In this document: piece by piece, positions 1 through 8,837 of the stretch
Layout of the letters: each line of letters begins with the position of its first letter
How positions within the stretch are numbered: position 1 is the first letter of the stretch
From: Anaerobiospirillum sp. NML120449
GTDB taxonomy: Bacteria > Pseudomonadota > Gammaproteobacteria > Enterobacterales > Succinivibrionaceae
Direction: 5' to 3'
Assembly: GCF_023051105.1 (NCBI RefSeq)
Contig: NZ_JALKIL010000034.1
Location: 1 to 52,095 of the forward strand
Length of the DNA stretch: 52,095 bases
Notes under the pieces: generated by a model
Seen by the model: only the letters and a program-made list of their open reading frames with translations
The model's database searches: none
Told to the model about the DNA's origin: nothing
Translations under genes and position numbers: made by a program

Positions 1-486
1 GCAAATAGGCGGTAGCTGAAGCTACATTACAGGTCAATCCTGTAGACTTTTTGAAGAAAAATTTTTTTTTCATGGTTCAAAAGGTCCAATGGAATGTGCG
101 TCCTCCAAAACATTGTCCGACTATATGTAATTGACGTGCAATTGCCTCAGGCGATTATCCGCCGGGCAATATCAGGGATATACTTAGATTATTTACTGAA
201 ATTCTCAGGTCAATCGATCCCCTGATGGCTGATGCCCTGGCTGAGCTGAAACACCTTGATAACCAGCTTTTGCATCAGCCGGTGAAAGTTAGTGGGAACA
301 TACAGACTGTGCACCAGATATGCCTTTATATGGTCCATGGATGCCTTGAATGTATGCTTATCAGAACAGAGGTTACAGAGCCTCTGACATGCTGCAGGGA
401 GCAGCTTTAGGCGGAATCTTATCTGCCCTTCCCAAAGTGCCGGTCCGGTCAGCTGGACCTGCACTTGTTGTATGAGGAAATGTGCT
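1..486. other. Intergenic region upstream of the TRAP binding protein
   Basis: No gene is convincing here. Two small hairpins lie at the left edge: 12-25 (GTAGCT/AGCTAC) and 28-44 (TACAGG/CCTGTA). They are followed by a short T run and a long A/T tract at 48-71, which could be the terminator of a gene ending left of the window. ORFs read in this stretch have no Shine-Dalgarno (SD) sequence and no family resemblance. Confidence 0.4.
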
Positions 487-1629
487 ATGGACTCACTCAT
501 AAAAAGCAAGATCAAATCTGTGATTAAAGGAGTTTTCACTACACTTGGCTTCTCCTTTGTCATGGTGGGATTAAGCGGCTGCGGTGCTCAGAAACCAGAT
601 GAAACTGCCGCTGCTGACATTACCTCCGGCCCATCAATGAACGCTAACCACAAGGCTGATCTGGTTATCAAAGTTGGCTATGAAAACTCACGAGGTGAGC
701 CTTTTGATATGGGCATGAAGCGCTGGAGAGATGAGCTTGCAAAAGAGACCGGTGGAGCAATCATTCTCGAGCTTTATCCTGAAGATGAGCTTGGCGATGA
801 GCAGGCTCTGATGGAGCGCATGATCAATGGTGAAAAAATCATTTCCACTGCTGATGCAGCTGATCTTTACAGCCGTGGTGCTTACGACATAGGCATCTGC
901 TTTAGTCCATATCTTTTCAAGAGCTGGGACGAAGCTTTTCATCTGACCCGCAGCAAGTGGTATCAGGAACAGAACAAGCGTCTGTCAGAAAAGCAAGGCC
1001 TGCATATTATTTCCTCAACCTGGCAGTTCGGCCTGCGTCATATTCTCTCCACACGTCCAATTACCAGGATCAGCGAACTGGATGGCCTGAGAATCAGAGT
1101 GGACAATAATGAAATTCAGAACAACACCTGGAAGATTTACGGTGCAGAACCAAAAGAACTGCCTCCATCAATGATCATGCAGGCTTTCAGAGACAAGGAG
1201 CTTGATGCTGTAGATCTTCCTGTTACCCGTATGTACGGTGCCGGCTTCCATAATGCTGCCAAGTACCTGCTGATGACAGGCCATGTCTATACCGTTACCA
1301 GCATTATTACCGGAGAGGAGTTCTGGAACAGTCTGACTACTGAGCAAAGAGAAGCTCTGACCAGAACCTGCATCAAGGCATCCAGCTTCTACAATGTAGT
1401 ACGTGAAGCCAATGAATATCAGGCCCTCAAGAATATGCAGGAACAGGGCGTCACTGTTACCTATCCAGGCCGTGAAATGGTAGCTGCCCTCAATCTCAAG
1501 GCTCAGAGCTTCTACCGCCTCAAAGAGTTCCGCAAATGGACCCCAGGCCTTTACTATAAGGTACTCGAATCAAAGTCCCTGCCATGGACCTATTACACCA
1601 AGGGCGGCCTGATTGAGCCAGATAAGTAG
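487..1629 (+). CDS. TRAP transporter solute-binding protein, DctP family, predicted lipoprotein
   Basis: Binds an organic acid-type substrate outside the inner membrane and hands it to a TRAP transporter. The start at 487 is preferred over the in-frame ATG at 472 because GAGGAAA at 474-480 is well spaced from it. This gives 380 residues. A hydrophobic segment (about 16-29) ends in the lipobox LSGC with Cys32, so the protein is probably lipid-anchored, whereas most DctP proteins are free periplasmic. The mature part has the DctP fold signature, including the conserved segment GLRIRV (the Arg that contacts the substrate carboxylate in this family), then the PSMIMQAFRDKELDAVD helix region. No DctQ or DctM membrane genes are adjacent, and a strong terminator follows at once. 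The substrate is unknown; the neighbouring uronate-type dehydrogenase makes a sugar acid plausible, as inference. Confidence 0.85.
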   Translation: MDSLIKSKIKSVIKGVFTTLGFSFVMVGLSGCGAQKPDETAAADITSGPSMNANHKADLVIKVGYENSRGEPFDMGMKRWRDELAKETGGAIILELYPEDELGDEQALMERMINGEKIISTADAADLYSRGAYDIGICFSPYLFKSWDEAFHLTRSKWYQEQNKRLSEKQGLHIISSTWQFGLRHILSTRPITRISELDGLRIRVDNNEIQNNTWKIYGAEPKELPPSMIMQAFRDKELDAVDLPVTRMYGAGFHNAAKYLLMTGHVYTVTSIITGEEFWNSLTTEQREALTRTCIKASSFYNVVREANEYQALKNMQEQGVTVTYPGREMVAALNLKAQSFYRLKEFRKWTPGLYYKVLESKSLPWTYYTKGGLIEPDK

Positions 1630-1659
1630 CATGCGCTCTGCTTTGAGCATGCAGTGCTG

Positions 1660-1697
1660 AAAAAAGAGGACCCGACTTTTGTCGGGTCCTCTTTTTT
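1660..1697 (+). terminator. Rho-independent terminator after the TRAP binding protein
   Basis: Perfect 17-bp inverted repeat (1660-1676 and 1681-1697) with a TTTT loop. The G+C-rich core GAGGACCCGAC is flanked by A and T runs, so it can act in both directions. It lies 30 bp after the DctP stop and could also serve the convergent dehydrogenase gene. Confidence 0.9.
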
Positions 1698-1806
1698 GTC
1701 CTGTCGCCATGTTCTTATAATCAGGCATGAACATAGGCCCCCGGCACGGCAATTCATGGCGCCAGGGACAGGGAGCCAGTAAACAGCAGTTGTCCTGAAC
1801 TGGCAG

Positions 1807-3417
1807 CTATCCCATGTAGCGTATCAGAGTTGCTCTTACAGCTCCCGGACCTGTAATCATTTCCTTGAACAGGTTCTCTACTGTCTGACCAATGCCTGCC
1901 TCATACAGGTTCTGGCCAAAGACAGTCTCATTGGACAGCAGAGGACGCAATGTGCGCTCCACGCTGTCAGGACGGGTAAAGATGATCTCAGACATTCTTC
2001 TGCTGAGCTCACTGAGCATAGGATCGTCGGAAATCTTCATGGTATGGCCATTATCGTCTATGGCCATGAGATAGCGCAGCCATCCGGCCAGAGCAAGCGG
2101 CAGAGCTACCAGTGAAGTCAGAGCGTAGCCACGCTTCTGATAGGCACTGATGGTATAGCCAAAACGCATTCTGATTTTCTGGGAGGTATCTGTAGCGATA
2201 CGTGCCGGGGTGTCGGGCAGAGCTCTGTTGGTAAGGCGCTCTTTGAAAATCTCATTGAGATATTCTCGTGGGGTCACAATCATAGGACTGTCGACTACAC
2301 GCAGGCACTCTTCATAGCCAAGACGCCTGATTAAGTTAATCAGCTGTCTGTCATTCATGGCATCGCTGATGTGCTCATAGCCAAAAATACAGCCATAAAG
2401 AGCCAGAGCCGTTTGCAGAGGGTTGAGGCATGCTGATACCTTCATGCGCTCAAAGAGCTGTACACCTCTGGCAGTAGTAAAGAGTACTCCCACCTTCTCA
2501 AGCTGAGGACGGCCATTTGGGAACTTGTCCTCAATTACCAGGTAACGTGACTTCTCCATGTTCACAAAAGGGGCCATGTGAGCGCCCTTTTTGCTGGTAT
2601 AGACCTCCATATCTTCAATGCCCATAGCGGTCAGGCGGGCCGCAATGTCACGATCAGGGTAAGGGGTGATACGGTCAATCATGGTGTTAGGGAAGGTCAC
2701 TGAATCCTCATCAGACAGGTACCTGATAAAGGCCTGATTGACAAAGCCTCTGCTCTCCCACTCACGGGCAATGGTCAGAACTGCATCTCTGAGCAGGTTG
2801 CCATTTTCTGAGCAGTTGTCAAAAGACACCATGGCAACCGGAGCAGCACCGGCCTGCCAGCGTTCCCACAGCAAAGCTGCAGTCCAGGAAACAGTATGGC
2901 ATGGTGCTACCGGACCGGACTCAATGTCCTTTTTAATCTCAGGAAGAAAATTGCCCTTGATATCCCTGATGACATAGCCCTTTTCCGTAATGGTATAGCT
3001 GATCATCTGTATGGATGGACGGGGTGCAAGGGCTCGCACATCATACTCATCTGCAGGCGAGCTGCCGTTGAGCTTGTAGCTGTTGGCAATGGCGGCAGTA
3101 ACGCGCAGATTCAGAGTGCCATCGCGCAACACTGTGGTCTCAAGAGCAAGACGGTCATGAGGGCTGAGCACACGATCTACCTCGGCTCCATCATGGGTAG
3201 ACAGGGTAATAATGCCTGAGGTCTGGCTGCGGCTGCTTAACAGGTCATGCTGAAGAGATGCAATGTAGCCACGAAAGATATTGCCGGCACCAAAATGCAG
3301 CCATACGGGGTTATTGCGGCTGGTAGCCTGTACCCGGGCAACATCATAGTCAGGAAGAGCAATACCAGCCTTGTCAAAGGCGTCCCTGTCCTTAATTCCC
3401 TTGAGAGTAACCTTCAT
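1807..3417 (-). CDS. Mannitol dehydrogenase-family protein, fructuronate reductase-like
   Basis: Member of the polyol-specific long-chain dehydrogenase family (mannitol dehydrogenase N- and C-terminal domains), which includes fructuronate reductase UxuB and tagaturonate reductase. These are NAD(H)-dependent cytosolic enzymes of hexuronate catabolism. The start at 3417 is chosen because GAGG lies about 8 bases upstream and the family-like sequence begins there, giving 536 residues; the frame extends to 3456 without support. The nucleotide-binding start is WLHFGAGNIFRGY (about 39-51). The C-terminal domain carries KVSACLNPLQTALALYG (Lys326, Asn332). The family normally has a catalytic His three residues after the Asn, but this copy has Gln335 (codon CAA). 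It is convergent with the TRAP binding protein. Whether it reduces fructuronate, tagaturonate or another ketose acid cannot be decided here. Confidence 0.8.
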   Translation of the reverse strand: MKVTLKGIKDRDAFDKAGIALPDYDVARVQATSRNNPVWLHFGAGNIFRGYIASLQHDLLSSRSQTSGIITLSTHDGAEVDRVLSPHDRLALETTVLRDGTLNLRVTAAIANSYKLNGSSPADEYDVRALAPRPSIQMISYTITEKGYVIRDIKGNFLPEIKKDIESGPVAPCHTVSWTAALLWERWQAGAAPVAMVSFDNCSENGNLLRDAVLTIAREWESRGFVNQAFIRYLSDEDSVTFPNTMIDRITPYPDRDIAARLTAMGIEDMEVYTSKKGAHMAPFVNMEKSRYLVIEDKFPNGRPQLEKVGVLFTTARGVQLFERMKVSACLNPLQTALALYGCIFGYEHISDAMNDRQLINLIRRLGYEECLRVVDSPMIVTPREYLNEIFKERLTNRALPDTPARIATDTSQKIRMRFGYTISAYQKRGYALTSLVALPLALAGWLRYLMAIDDNGHTMKISDDPMLSELSRRMSEIIFTRPDSVERTLRPLLSNETVFGQNLYEAGIGQTVENLFKEMITGPGAVRATLIRYMG

Positions 3418-4699
3418 TAAAAAACCTCGCAGCGGACGAAACGAAGCACCAGTCATACAGGACAGCCGCTCCCGGCAGGTAACACGGCGGGAGTATGTCC
3501 TGATAATGCAGACGGGAAACTAATGGAAGACAGCACTCACAGGTGAGCATGCCTGGCATCGGTGGCCAGGATAAAAAGAGGCCCCGCTGTCACAAGCCCC
3601 CTTGGAGAAAACACATTAATGCAAGGATATCTGGAGGAAAGATCAACTCTCCCGCATGGCCATAAAGACAATATGACCTAAGTCATGACCTGAGAGCACC
3701 ATCCAGTAATACAGAAATGAACCTGCTGTCAGCATGCGCAACGCCCCTGGATTATGGCAACGGTAAAGCCATTTTACAGGCAGCACGGCTCCGGCCAGTT
3801 GAAAAGCATGTAACTGTGTTGAGTTATGACCATACTGGCAGATTATGCGAGCAACTCATGGATAAACACGGCACTTGTCACCGTATCTTACGGTCGTATA
3901 CACGGACCTGATAATTCTGTTAATACTTAATACCTTACCATACAAGTGATGGCTTTGCAGCACTGAACCAGGCCCCCATCCCGGCAGCTGCCGGCCTGAT
4001 TACGCCCTGCCGAAGCTGTCAGCAGCAAGGCTGCTGCAGCCGCATGAAAACAGCTCCTGACACACCTGCAATGCCATGCCGTACCATGCCATACCATAAC
4101 ACTGCCATACCCCTGACCAGATCCTGAACACCTTCCGAAGCCAACTGCACCAGGCAGCAACCACAACAGCCCCAGCAATACCCATCCCAGGCAGCAACCA
4201 CAAGAGCCACTGCCTCAACAATAGCGGTCCCCACTATTCTGTCCAGGGTTTGATGCTACTTGTGTGATTGATCAACGAATACCCCACAGTCTCAGCTCAT
4301 CATGAGATTACATGCCATAACTTACTCCAGGGGCGTAGAGTGATTATGAGTAAGGGCTGATAAGAAAGCTGTTGCCTGGCATGCTGCCGGGAGTGCTTCC
4401 GGGAGTGCTGACATGACTGCTGGCTGGATACTTATAGAGACATGACAATCTATAAAGATCAGGGGATGGAGGCTCTGGGCTTACTTTGAGCCATGGGCAG
4501 CCTGGTTCAGGATGCAGTTATTTATGAGCACTGTCAGGGGCATGGGGACTTTTTTAGTTTGTGATGTAGAGCAAAGTTTTAATATAGGCTAAAATATTGA
4601 AAAAAAATTCCATGGATACGATCTATAATTATCAGGTTCTTAGGAAAAGCTTTTCTTTACCTGGATCGCACACATGCTGGCGACTGGTTAGCACATGGG
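3418..4699. other. Intergenic region, about 1.3 kb
   Basis: No supported gene. A 64-codon frame at 3717-3911 has no SD and no family resemblance. The part at 3960-4230 is C/A-rich low-complexity sequence (repeated CCATGCC/CCATACC and AGCAACCACAA words). The last 150 bases are A/T-rich and presumably hold the promoter of the RpiR-type gene, but no clear -35/-10 pair stands out. Confidence 0.4.
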
Positions 4700-5635
4700 A
4701 TGTCAAAGCATATGGGTATATTAGACAGGCTTAACGGAGATCAGAAGAATCTTACGAAAGCTGACCTTGCTCTGCTCAAATACATCAGAGATCGAGGCCT
4801 TGACGTGTGCAACGCCCCTATCTCGGAAATTGCCCGCAACTGTGGCGTTTCGCATGCCACTGTGACCCGCTTTGCACGCAAATTTGGCTACGATTCCCTG
4901 CAGTCATTCAAAATTGCCCTGGCTCAGGAAATTGGCATGACCAGTGACCTGGGCGATCTTATCTCCGTATCCATCTCTTATGACGAGGACTCACGACAGA
5001 CAGCCGCAAAGCTCTCTCAACTGATTGCCTCAACCATTGTTCAGACTGCTCAAAGCGTCAATCATCAAAGCCTTGCCCGTATTACCCGTGTTCTTTCCAA
5101 TGCCCGAAGAGTACTGTTCATAGGCAAGGGAAACAGCGGTTTTGTGGCTCTGGACACAGCTTTCAAATTCAACCGCATTGGCATTGATTCAAGGGCCATT
5201 ATTGATAGCCATGAAATGCTGGTGCTGTGTTCCCTGCTGGACAAAAAGGACGTAGTAGTAGCCTTTTCAAACTCAGGTTCCACTCCTGAAATTATCAAGG
5301 CCGTAAACCTGGCCCGTCAGGAACAGGCAAAGGTAATAGGCATTACCGCAGAGTCATCGAGTGATCTGTGCAAAATTGCCAATGACAGCCTGCTGTACTC
5401 GGTTAAAGAGACCTGCCTTGATTCAGGCTCCATCTACTCCAAAACAGCCGTTTATTTCATAGTCGATCTGATCTTTACTGAGCTGTGCAAGATGCTCGGA
5501 CAGAAGGCAGTAGACACCAAGCACAAGACCAGTAAAGCCCTTGCTGTAATGTGCACCCCGGATTTCAAAAAGGAGCTGCTGGAAAGCGAGCCTCCTGTAT
5601 GCCCTCAGCTCAATCCTTCTTCCCAGGATAACTGA
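4700..5635 (+). CDS. MurR/RpiR-family transcriptional regulator (HTH plus SIS domain)
   Basis: Cytosolic DNA-binding regulator of sugar-phosphate catabolism, 311 residues, the usual length. The N-terminal HTH_6 domain (about 10-85) includes ISEIARNCGVSHATVTRFARKFGY as its recognition region. The C-terminal SIS domain (about 130-265) includes VLFIGKGNSGFVALDTAFKF and VVVAFSNSGSTPEIIKAV, the phosphosugar-binding loops. There is an alternative in-frame Met five codons in, and neither start has a strong SD. nagB follows on the same strand after 190 bp, so control of nagB with an amino-sugar phosphate as effector is likely (inference from position and family). The acidic or polar C-terminal tail of about 35 residues is not conserved in the family. 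Confidence 0.88.
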   Translation: MSKHMGILDRLNGDQKNLTKADLALLKYIRDRGLDVCNAPISEIARNCGVSHATVTRFARKFGYDSLQSFKIALAQEIGMTSDLGDLISVSISYDEDSRQTAAKLSQLIASTIVQTAQSVNHQSLARITRVLSNARRVLFIGKGNSGFVALDTAFKFNRIGIDSRAIIDSHEMLVLCSLLDKKDVVVAFSNSGSTPEIIKAVNLARQEQAKVIGITAESSSDLCKIANDSLLYSVKETCLDSGSIYSKTAVYFIVDLIFTELCKMLGQKAVDTKHKTSKALAVMCTPDFKKELLESEPPVCPQLNPSSQDN

Positions 5636-5825
5636 GCTCATAATGCTTCAGCTTTCAGCCCGCTGCCTGTCTAAAGGCCCGACGGGTCAGGTCATGAATA
5701 TTTGTTCTTCAGCGCCCCGGCGCAACAGCTCAGGCAGCCGCACTGCTATCCCTCTGGTCCACTCTCATGCCCTCAGGTCATGGTTTAAGGCAGGCTGCTG
5801 AGAAAACTTTCTTTAGGAGAGCCAC

Positions 5826-6557
5826 ATGCGTATTTACCGTGCCCATAACTATCAGGAGTTAAGCCGTAAAGCTGCCAACATCATTTCCGCTCAGGTAATC
5901 ATCAAGCCTGACTGCGTTCTTGGTCTGGCAACCGGTTCCAGCCCAATTGGCACTTACAAGCAGTTAATCGAGTGGTACAACAAGGGCGATCTCGACTTCT
6001 CCGAGGTCAAGAGCGTTAACCTCGATGAGTACCGTGGCCTTGGCAAGGAAAGTGACCAGAGCTATGTTTACTTCATGCACCACAACTTCTTTGATCACAT
6101 CAACATCAAGCCGGAGAGCATCAACATCCCTGATGGCAAGAACCCTGATGCAGTTGCTGAGTGCGCCCGCTATGACAAGGTAATTGAAGACCTGGGCGGC
6201 ATCGACATCCAGCTGCTGGGTATCGGCCGTAACGGTCACATCGGCTTTAACGAGCCAGGCACTGCCTTTGAGAAGAACACCCACTGTGTTGATCTGACCG
6301 AGAGCACCATTGAAGCCAACAAGCGCTTCTTTGCCTCCATCGATGATGTACCACGTCAGGCCTACACCATGGGTATCCGCTCCATCATGCACGCCCGTCG
6401 GGTATTACTGATTGCCTCCGGTGAGGATAAGGCCGAAGCTATCTACAAGTCATTCTGGGGTCCTGTTACCCCTGAGGTTCCAGCCTCAGTTTTACAGCTG
6501 CACCCTAATGTAGTACTTGTTGCCGACGATGCTGCCTTAAGCATGGTCAAGATGTAA
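5826..6557 (+). CDS. nagB: Glucosamine-6-phosphate deaminase
   Basis: Converts glucosamine 6-phosphate to fructose 6-phosphate and ammonia, feeding amino sugars into glycolysis. The 243-residue length is typical. Visible family motifs are [13 protein letters not shown] (phosphate loop, 32-44), NLDEY with catalytic Asp67, and [15 protein letters not shown] with His138. AGGAG at 5816-5820 supports the start. It lies 190 bp downstream of the RpiR-type regulator in the same orientation and is followed by a strong terminator, so it is the last gene of this unit. No nagA or PTS gene is present in the window. The short form without an extended C-terminus resembles NagB of Gram-positive and some gut bacteria; allostery cannot be judged. 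Confidence 0.95.
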   Translation: MRIYRAHNYQELSRKAANIISAQVIIKPDCVLGLATGSSPIGTYKQLIEWYNKGDLDFSEVKSVNLDEYRGLGKESDQSYVYFMHHNFFDHINIKPESINIPDGKNPDAVAECARYDKVIEDLGGIDIQLLGIGRNGHIGFNEPGTAFEKNTHCVDLTESTIEANKRFFASIDDVPRQAYTMGIRSIMHARRVLLIASGEDKAEAIYKSFWGPVTPEVPASVLQLHPNVVLVADDAALSMVKM

Positions 6558-6633
6558 TCACAGCAAGAGTCACAGCAGGCAGCCACCAACGCCGTTACGC
6601 AGACACACAGCTGCCAGCTTTTTCCCGGCCAGC

Positions 6634-6660
6634 CGTCACGTCTGTCAGACTGACGTGACG
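6634..6660 (+). repeat. Short inverted repeat after nagB
   Basis: CGTCACGTC (6634-6642) and GACGTGACG (6652-6660) pair perfectly around a 9-base loop, immediately before the nagB terminator. This is a possible mRNA 3' stabilising hairpin; no protein site is recognised. Confidence 0.4.
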
Positions 6661-6664
6661 GCAC

Positions 6665-6704
6665 CACAAAGCCCGAACAGGAAAACCTGTCCGGGCTTTG
6701 TTGT
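6665..6704 (+). terminator. Rho-independent terminator of nagB
   Basis: A long stem (CACAAAGCCCG-ACAGG pairing with CCTGT-CGGGCTTTG) closes an AAAA loop. It is flanked by A/T, so it can also end transcription of the convergent S26 peptidase gene at 6856. Confidence 0.85.
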
Positions 6705-6855
6705 CTTTGCGGCTCTGTCACTTCATCCGGATCAAGCTCTGCCCCCGGATCAGGCTCTGCTCCCGGATCATGTACTGCAGCCCGGATCCGCCGGAACTTA
6801 CTTGCAGGCAAGTGGCACGACACGGTACAACGGTGCTCTGACCTTCGTCTACGGC

Positions 6856-8073
6856 CTAGAAGGTCAGCAGGGGTCTGAGCCTTGCAATGATGAAGTAGGA
6901 GCGTACCGGACCAAAGTAACGGCTGTCATAGCTGAAGACCTTTTCGTTGAGCAGCATTACCTCATCTTCTTCCAGGGTAAAGTAGCTGCCTGGCTCAGCA
7001 TACAATGGCATAGGACGTCCTGCACCATCTCTCTTTACTGAGGCTGTATTGGAAATCAGTCTGTCATTGACGAGCACTCCCTGACAGTTGTAATCAATCT
7101 TGTCACCGGTTACTGCAGCTACATACTTGCCTACAGGAGCTATGCCACCTGGGCATTTGCCTGCGGTAAGATAGCCGCGCTCATATCCAAAACGGGCCAT
7201 CCTGGTCTCAAGGCAGGCCAGAACAAGCTCTCCCCTTTTCACCTCCAGAGTTCTTGCCTTTACAGTGGATGGCACAGCAGGCAGGCCACTGTCTGTGACC
7301 GGCTCTTCAGATGACACTTCACGGGTAAGAACACCTGCAGCTGTACCAAAGGCGTCCTCAGTGCCCGGGGCAGGTGCCGGACCGGAAACACTGCCGGCAT
7401 AGATGGTACGACGGGCAAAACGCAGCTCCTGCTCACGTGACACACCTTTAGGGTCGATAAGATTCCCCAGATCAGCATCCTCTACACCGCTGAAGCCAAA
7501 CAGACCGTAATCAATGCCATCGCGGTACTCAACCTTATAAAAGCCATAAGGCAATGACGGACTGACATTGATGTAGATGCCCATAAGGCTCATGGTCACA
7601 TTGGCCACCAGGCTGAAAGCAAAAATTCCGGCAGCCGCCATCAAAATTATCCTGCCAGCTGAACGCTTTTTCCTGCCCCTGCCATCATGAGAACCATTAT
7701 CTCCATGCAGCCCCGTGCCTGACTGTGCAGCTGATGCAGCCCGTGCAGCAATAGCCTCAGTGCCCGTCCTGCGCAGTCTTTCCATACCGCTTTCATACTT
7801 GCCCTCACCTGCGCTGTACTGCAATCCATCACCTGCAGTTTGGCTCATGCCATTGCCTGCAGTATGGCGAATCCTGTCAATACTTGAGGCAGTACTGGTG
7901 CGTACCTCACTCGATGAGATACTACTGTCAGCGGTGCGGCTGTTAAAACGGGATGAATTATGGGAAAAGTGACTGAGATTGTCAGAGGATGGATTAAGAG
8001 GCATGTTACTTATCCTGCTGCGCCATAGCGCACTTTTACGGTCTGTTTGATTCTGATTCATGCCCTGGGGCAT
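6856..8073 (-). CDS. S26-family signal peptidase, TraF-like, with long N-terminal extension
   Basis: Inner-membrane serine protease of the TraF/LepB clan (TraF-type peptidases mature conjugative pilins). An N-terminal region of about 140 residues is Ser/Gly/Ala-rich and charged. One membrane segment follows (about 141-165), then INVSPSLPYGFYKV, where Ser173 is the expected nucleophile. Later comes PVGKYVAAVTGDKID, with Lys316 as the likely general base. The C-terminal box SYDSRYFGPV ends with IIARLRPLL. At 405 residues it is more than twice the usual TraF length, with a second low-complexity insert at about 228-275. No pilin, mating-pair or relaxase gene is nearby. A start at Met5 (8061) is also possible; neither start has a clear SD. 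The S26/TraF assignment is firm, the substrate unknown. Confidence 0.75.
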   Translation of the reverse strand: MPQGMNQNQTDRKSALWRSRISNMPLNPSSDNLSHFSHNSSRFNSRTADSSISSSEVRTSTASSIDRIRHTAGNGMSQTAGDGLQYSAGEGKYESGMERLRRTGTEAIAARAASAAQSGTGLHGDNGSHDGRGRKKRSAGRIILMAAAGIFAFSLVANVTMSLMGIYINVSPSLPYGFYKVEYRDGIDYGLFGFSGVEDADLGNLIDPKGVSREQELRFARRTIYAGSVSGPAPAPGTEDAFGTAAGVLTREVSSEEPVTDSGLPAVPSTVKARTLEVKRGELVLACLETRMARFGYERGYLTAGKCPGGIAPVGKYVAAVTGDKIDYNCQGVLVNDRLISNTASVKRDGAGRPMPLYAEPGSYFTLEEDEVMLLNEKVFSYDSRYFGPVRSYFIIARLRPLLTF

Positions 8074-8286
8074 AGGGCCCTTAACACCGTGAGCCGTTCG
8101 GACCTTGTGTCGTTGACTGAATGTATTGAAATTACTGTAAGCTGTGACTTAAGGTGCAGAGAAACATCGTTGCACAGTTTGCCTGCGCACCTTCCCAGAC
8201 AGGGCTGATGCTCTGTTCCTATGCTGCGATGCTGCAGAGGCGCACTGCCATGCTTCTGCAGAGGCGTGCTGCCGATGCTGCAGTGT

Positions 8287-8358
8287 CGCGCTGCTGCGCT
8301 GCTGCAGTAACGCGCTGCTGCGCTGCTGCAGTAACGCGCTGCTGCGCTGCTGCAGCCA
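8287..8358. repeat. Tandem repeat, 24-bp unit, 3 copies
   Basis: Units begin at 8287, 8311 and 8335, each starting CGCGCTGCTGCGCTGCTGCA. The first two end in GTAA, the third diverges in its last bases. Looser GCTGCAGAGGCG copies precede it from about 8225. Confidence 0.9.
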
Positions 8359-8657
8359 TTACAGCTTCTTGTATAGATAAAGCTCATTGATGAGATGCCT
8401 GATTGAGCTGCTTAGATTGTTGACTGTTACTTTGGTTGTTAAGTCTGCCTGCATGCGAAGAAAGCCGGGTAGTACAAGGGTTAAAGATCATCTATAGATA
8501 ACACGTCCCTATAATATAGTAATTTGAGAGCACTGCAGCAAACCACTGCAAAAAAGGGCTTTAACAAGGCAAATCAGCATTCACTGACACCATGGCGGTC
8601 TGGCACCAGGGTGGACTCCTGGCGCGGACAGAAGGCGTTGGCCATGTGAGCAAGGCC

Positions 8658-8837
8658 CAAAGACGGGGCAAACTACGGGGCAAGGCTCAAAGGCAGGCAT
8701 AGCTACGGGCTCAGCCCCAAAGGCAGGCATAGCTACGGGCTCAGCACCAAAGGCAGGCATAGCTACGGGCTCAGCCCCAAAGGCGGGGCAAACTACGGGC
8801 TCAGCCCCAAAGACAGGTCAAACGACGGGCTAAGGCT
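8658..8837. repeat. Tandem repeat, 30-bp unit, 6 copies
   Basis: Units start at 8658, 8688, 8718, 8748, 8778 and 8808. Each begins CAAAGRC and contains CTACGGG in most copies. The three central units are nearly identical and the outer ones diverge. There are no spacers, so it is not a CRISPR array. Confidence 0.92.

Noticed and set aside
3717..3911. 64-codon ORF upstream of the RpiR gene
   Set aside because: No SD, no family resemblance, and a composition like the surrounding non-coding DNA.
1807..6557. Single uronate/amino-sugar operon including the TRAP protein, dehydrogenase, RpiR and nagB
   Set aside because: Orientations differ and a strong terminator plus a 1.3-kb gap separate them; only RpiR-nagB are plausibly linked.
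8658..8837. CRISPR-like repeat array
   Set aside because: The 30-bp units are directly contiguous with no spacers, and no cas gene is present.
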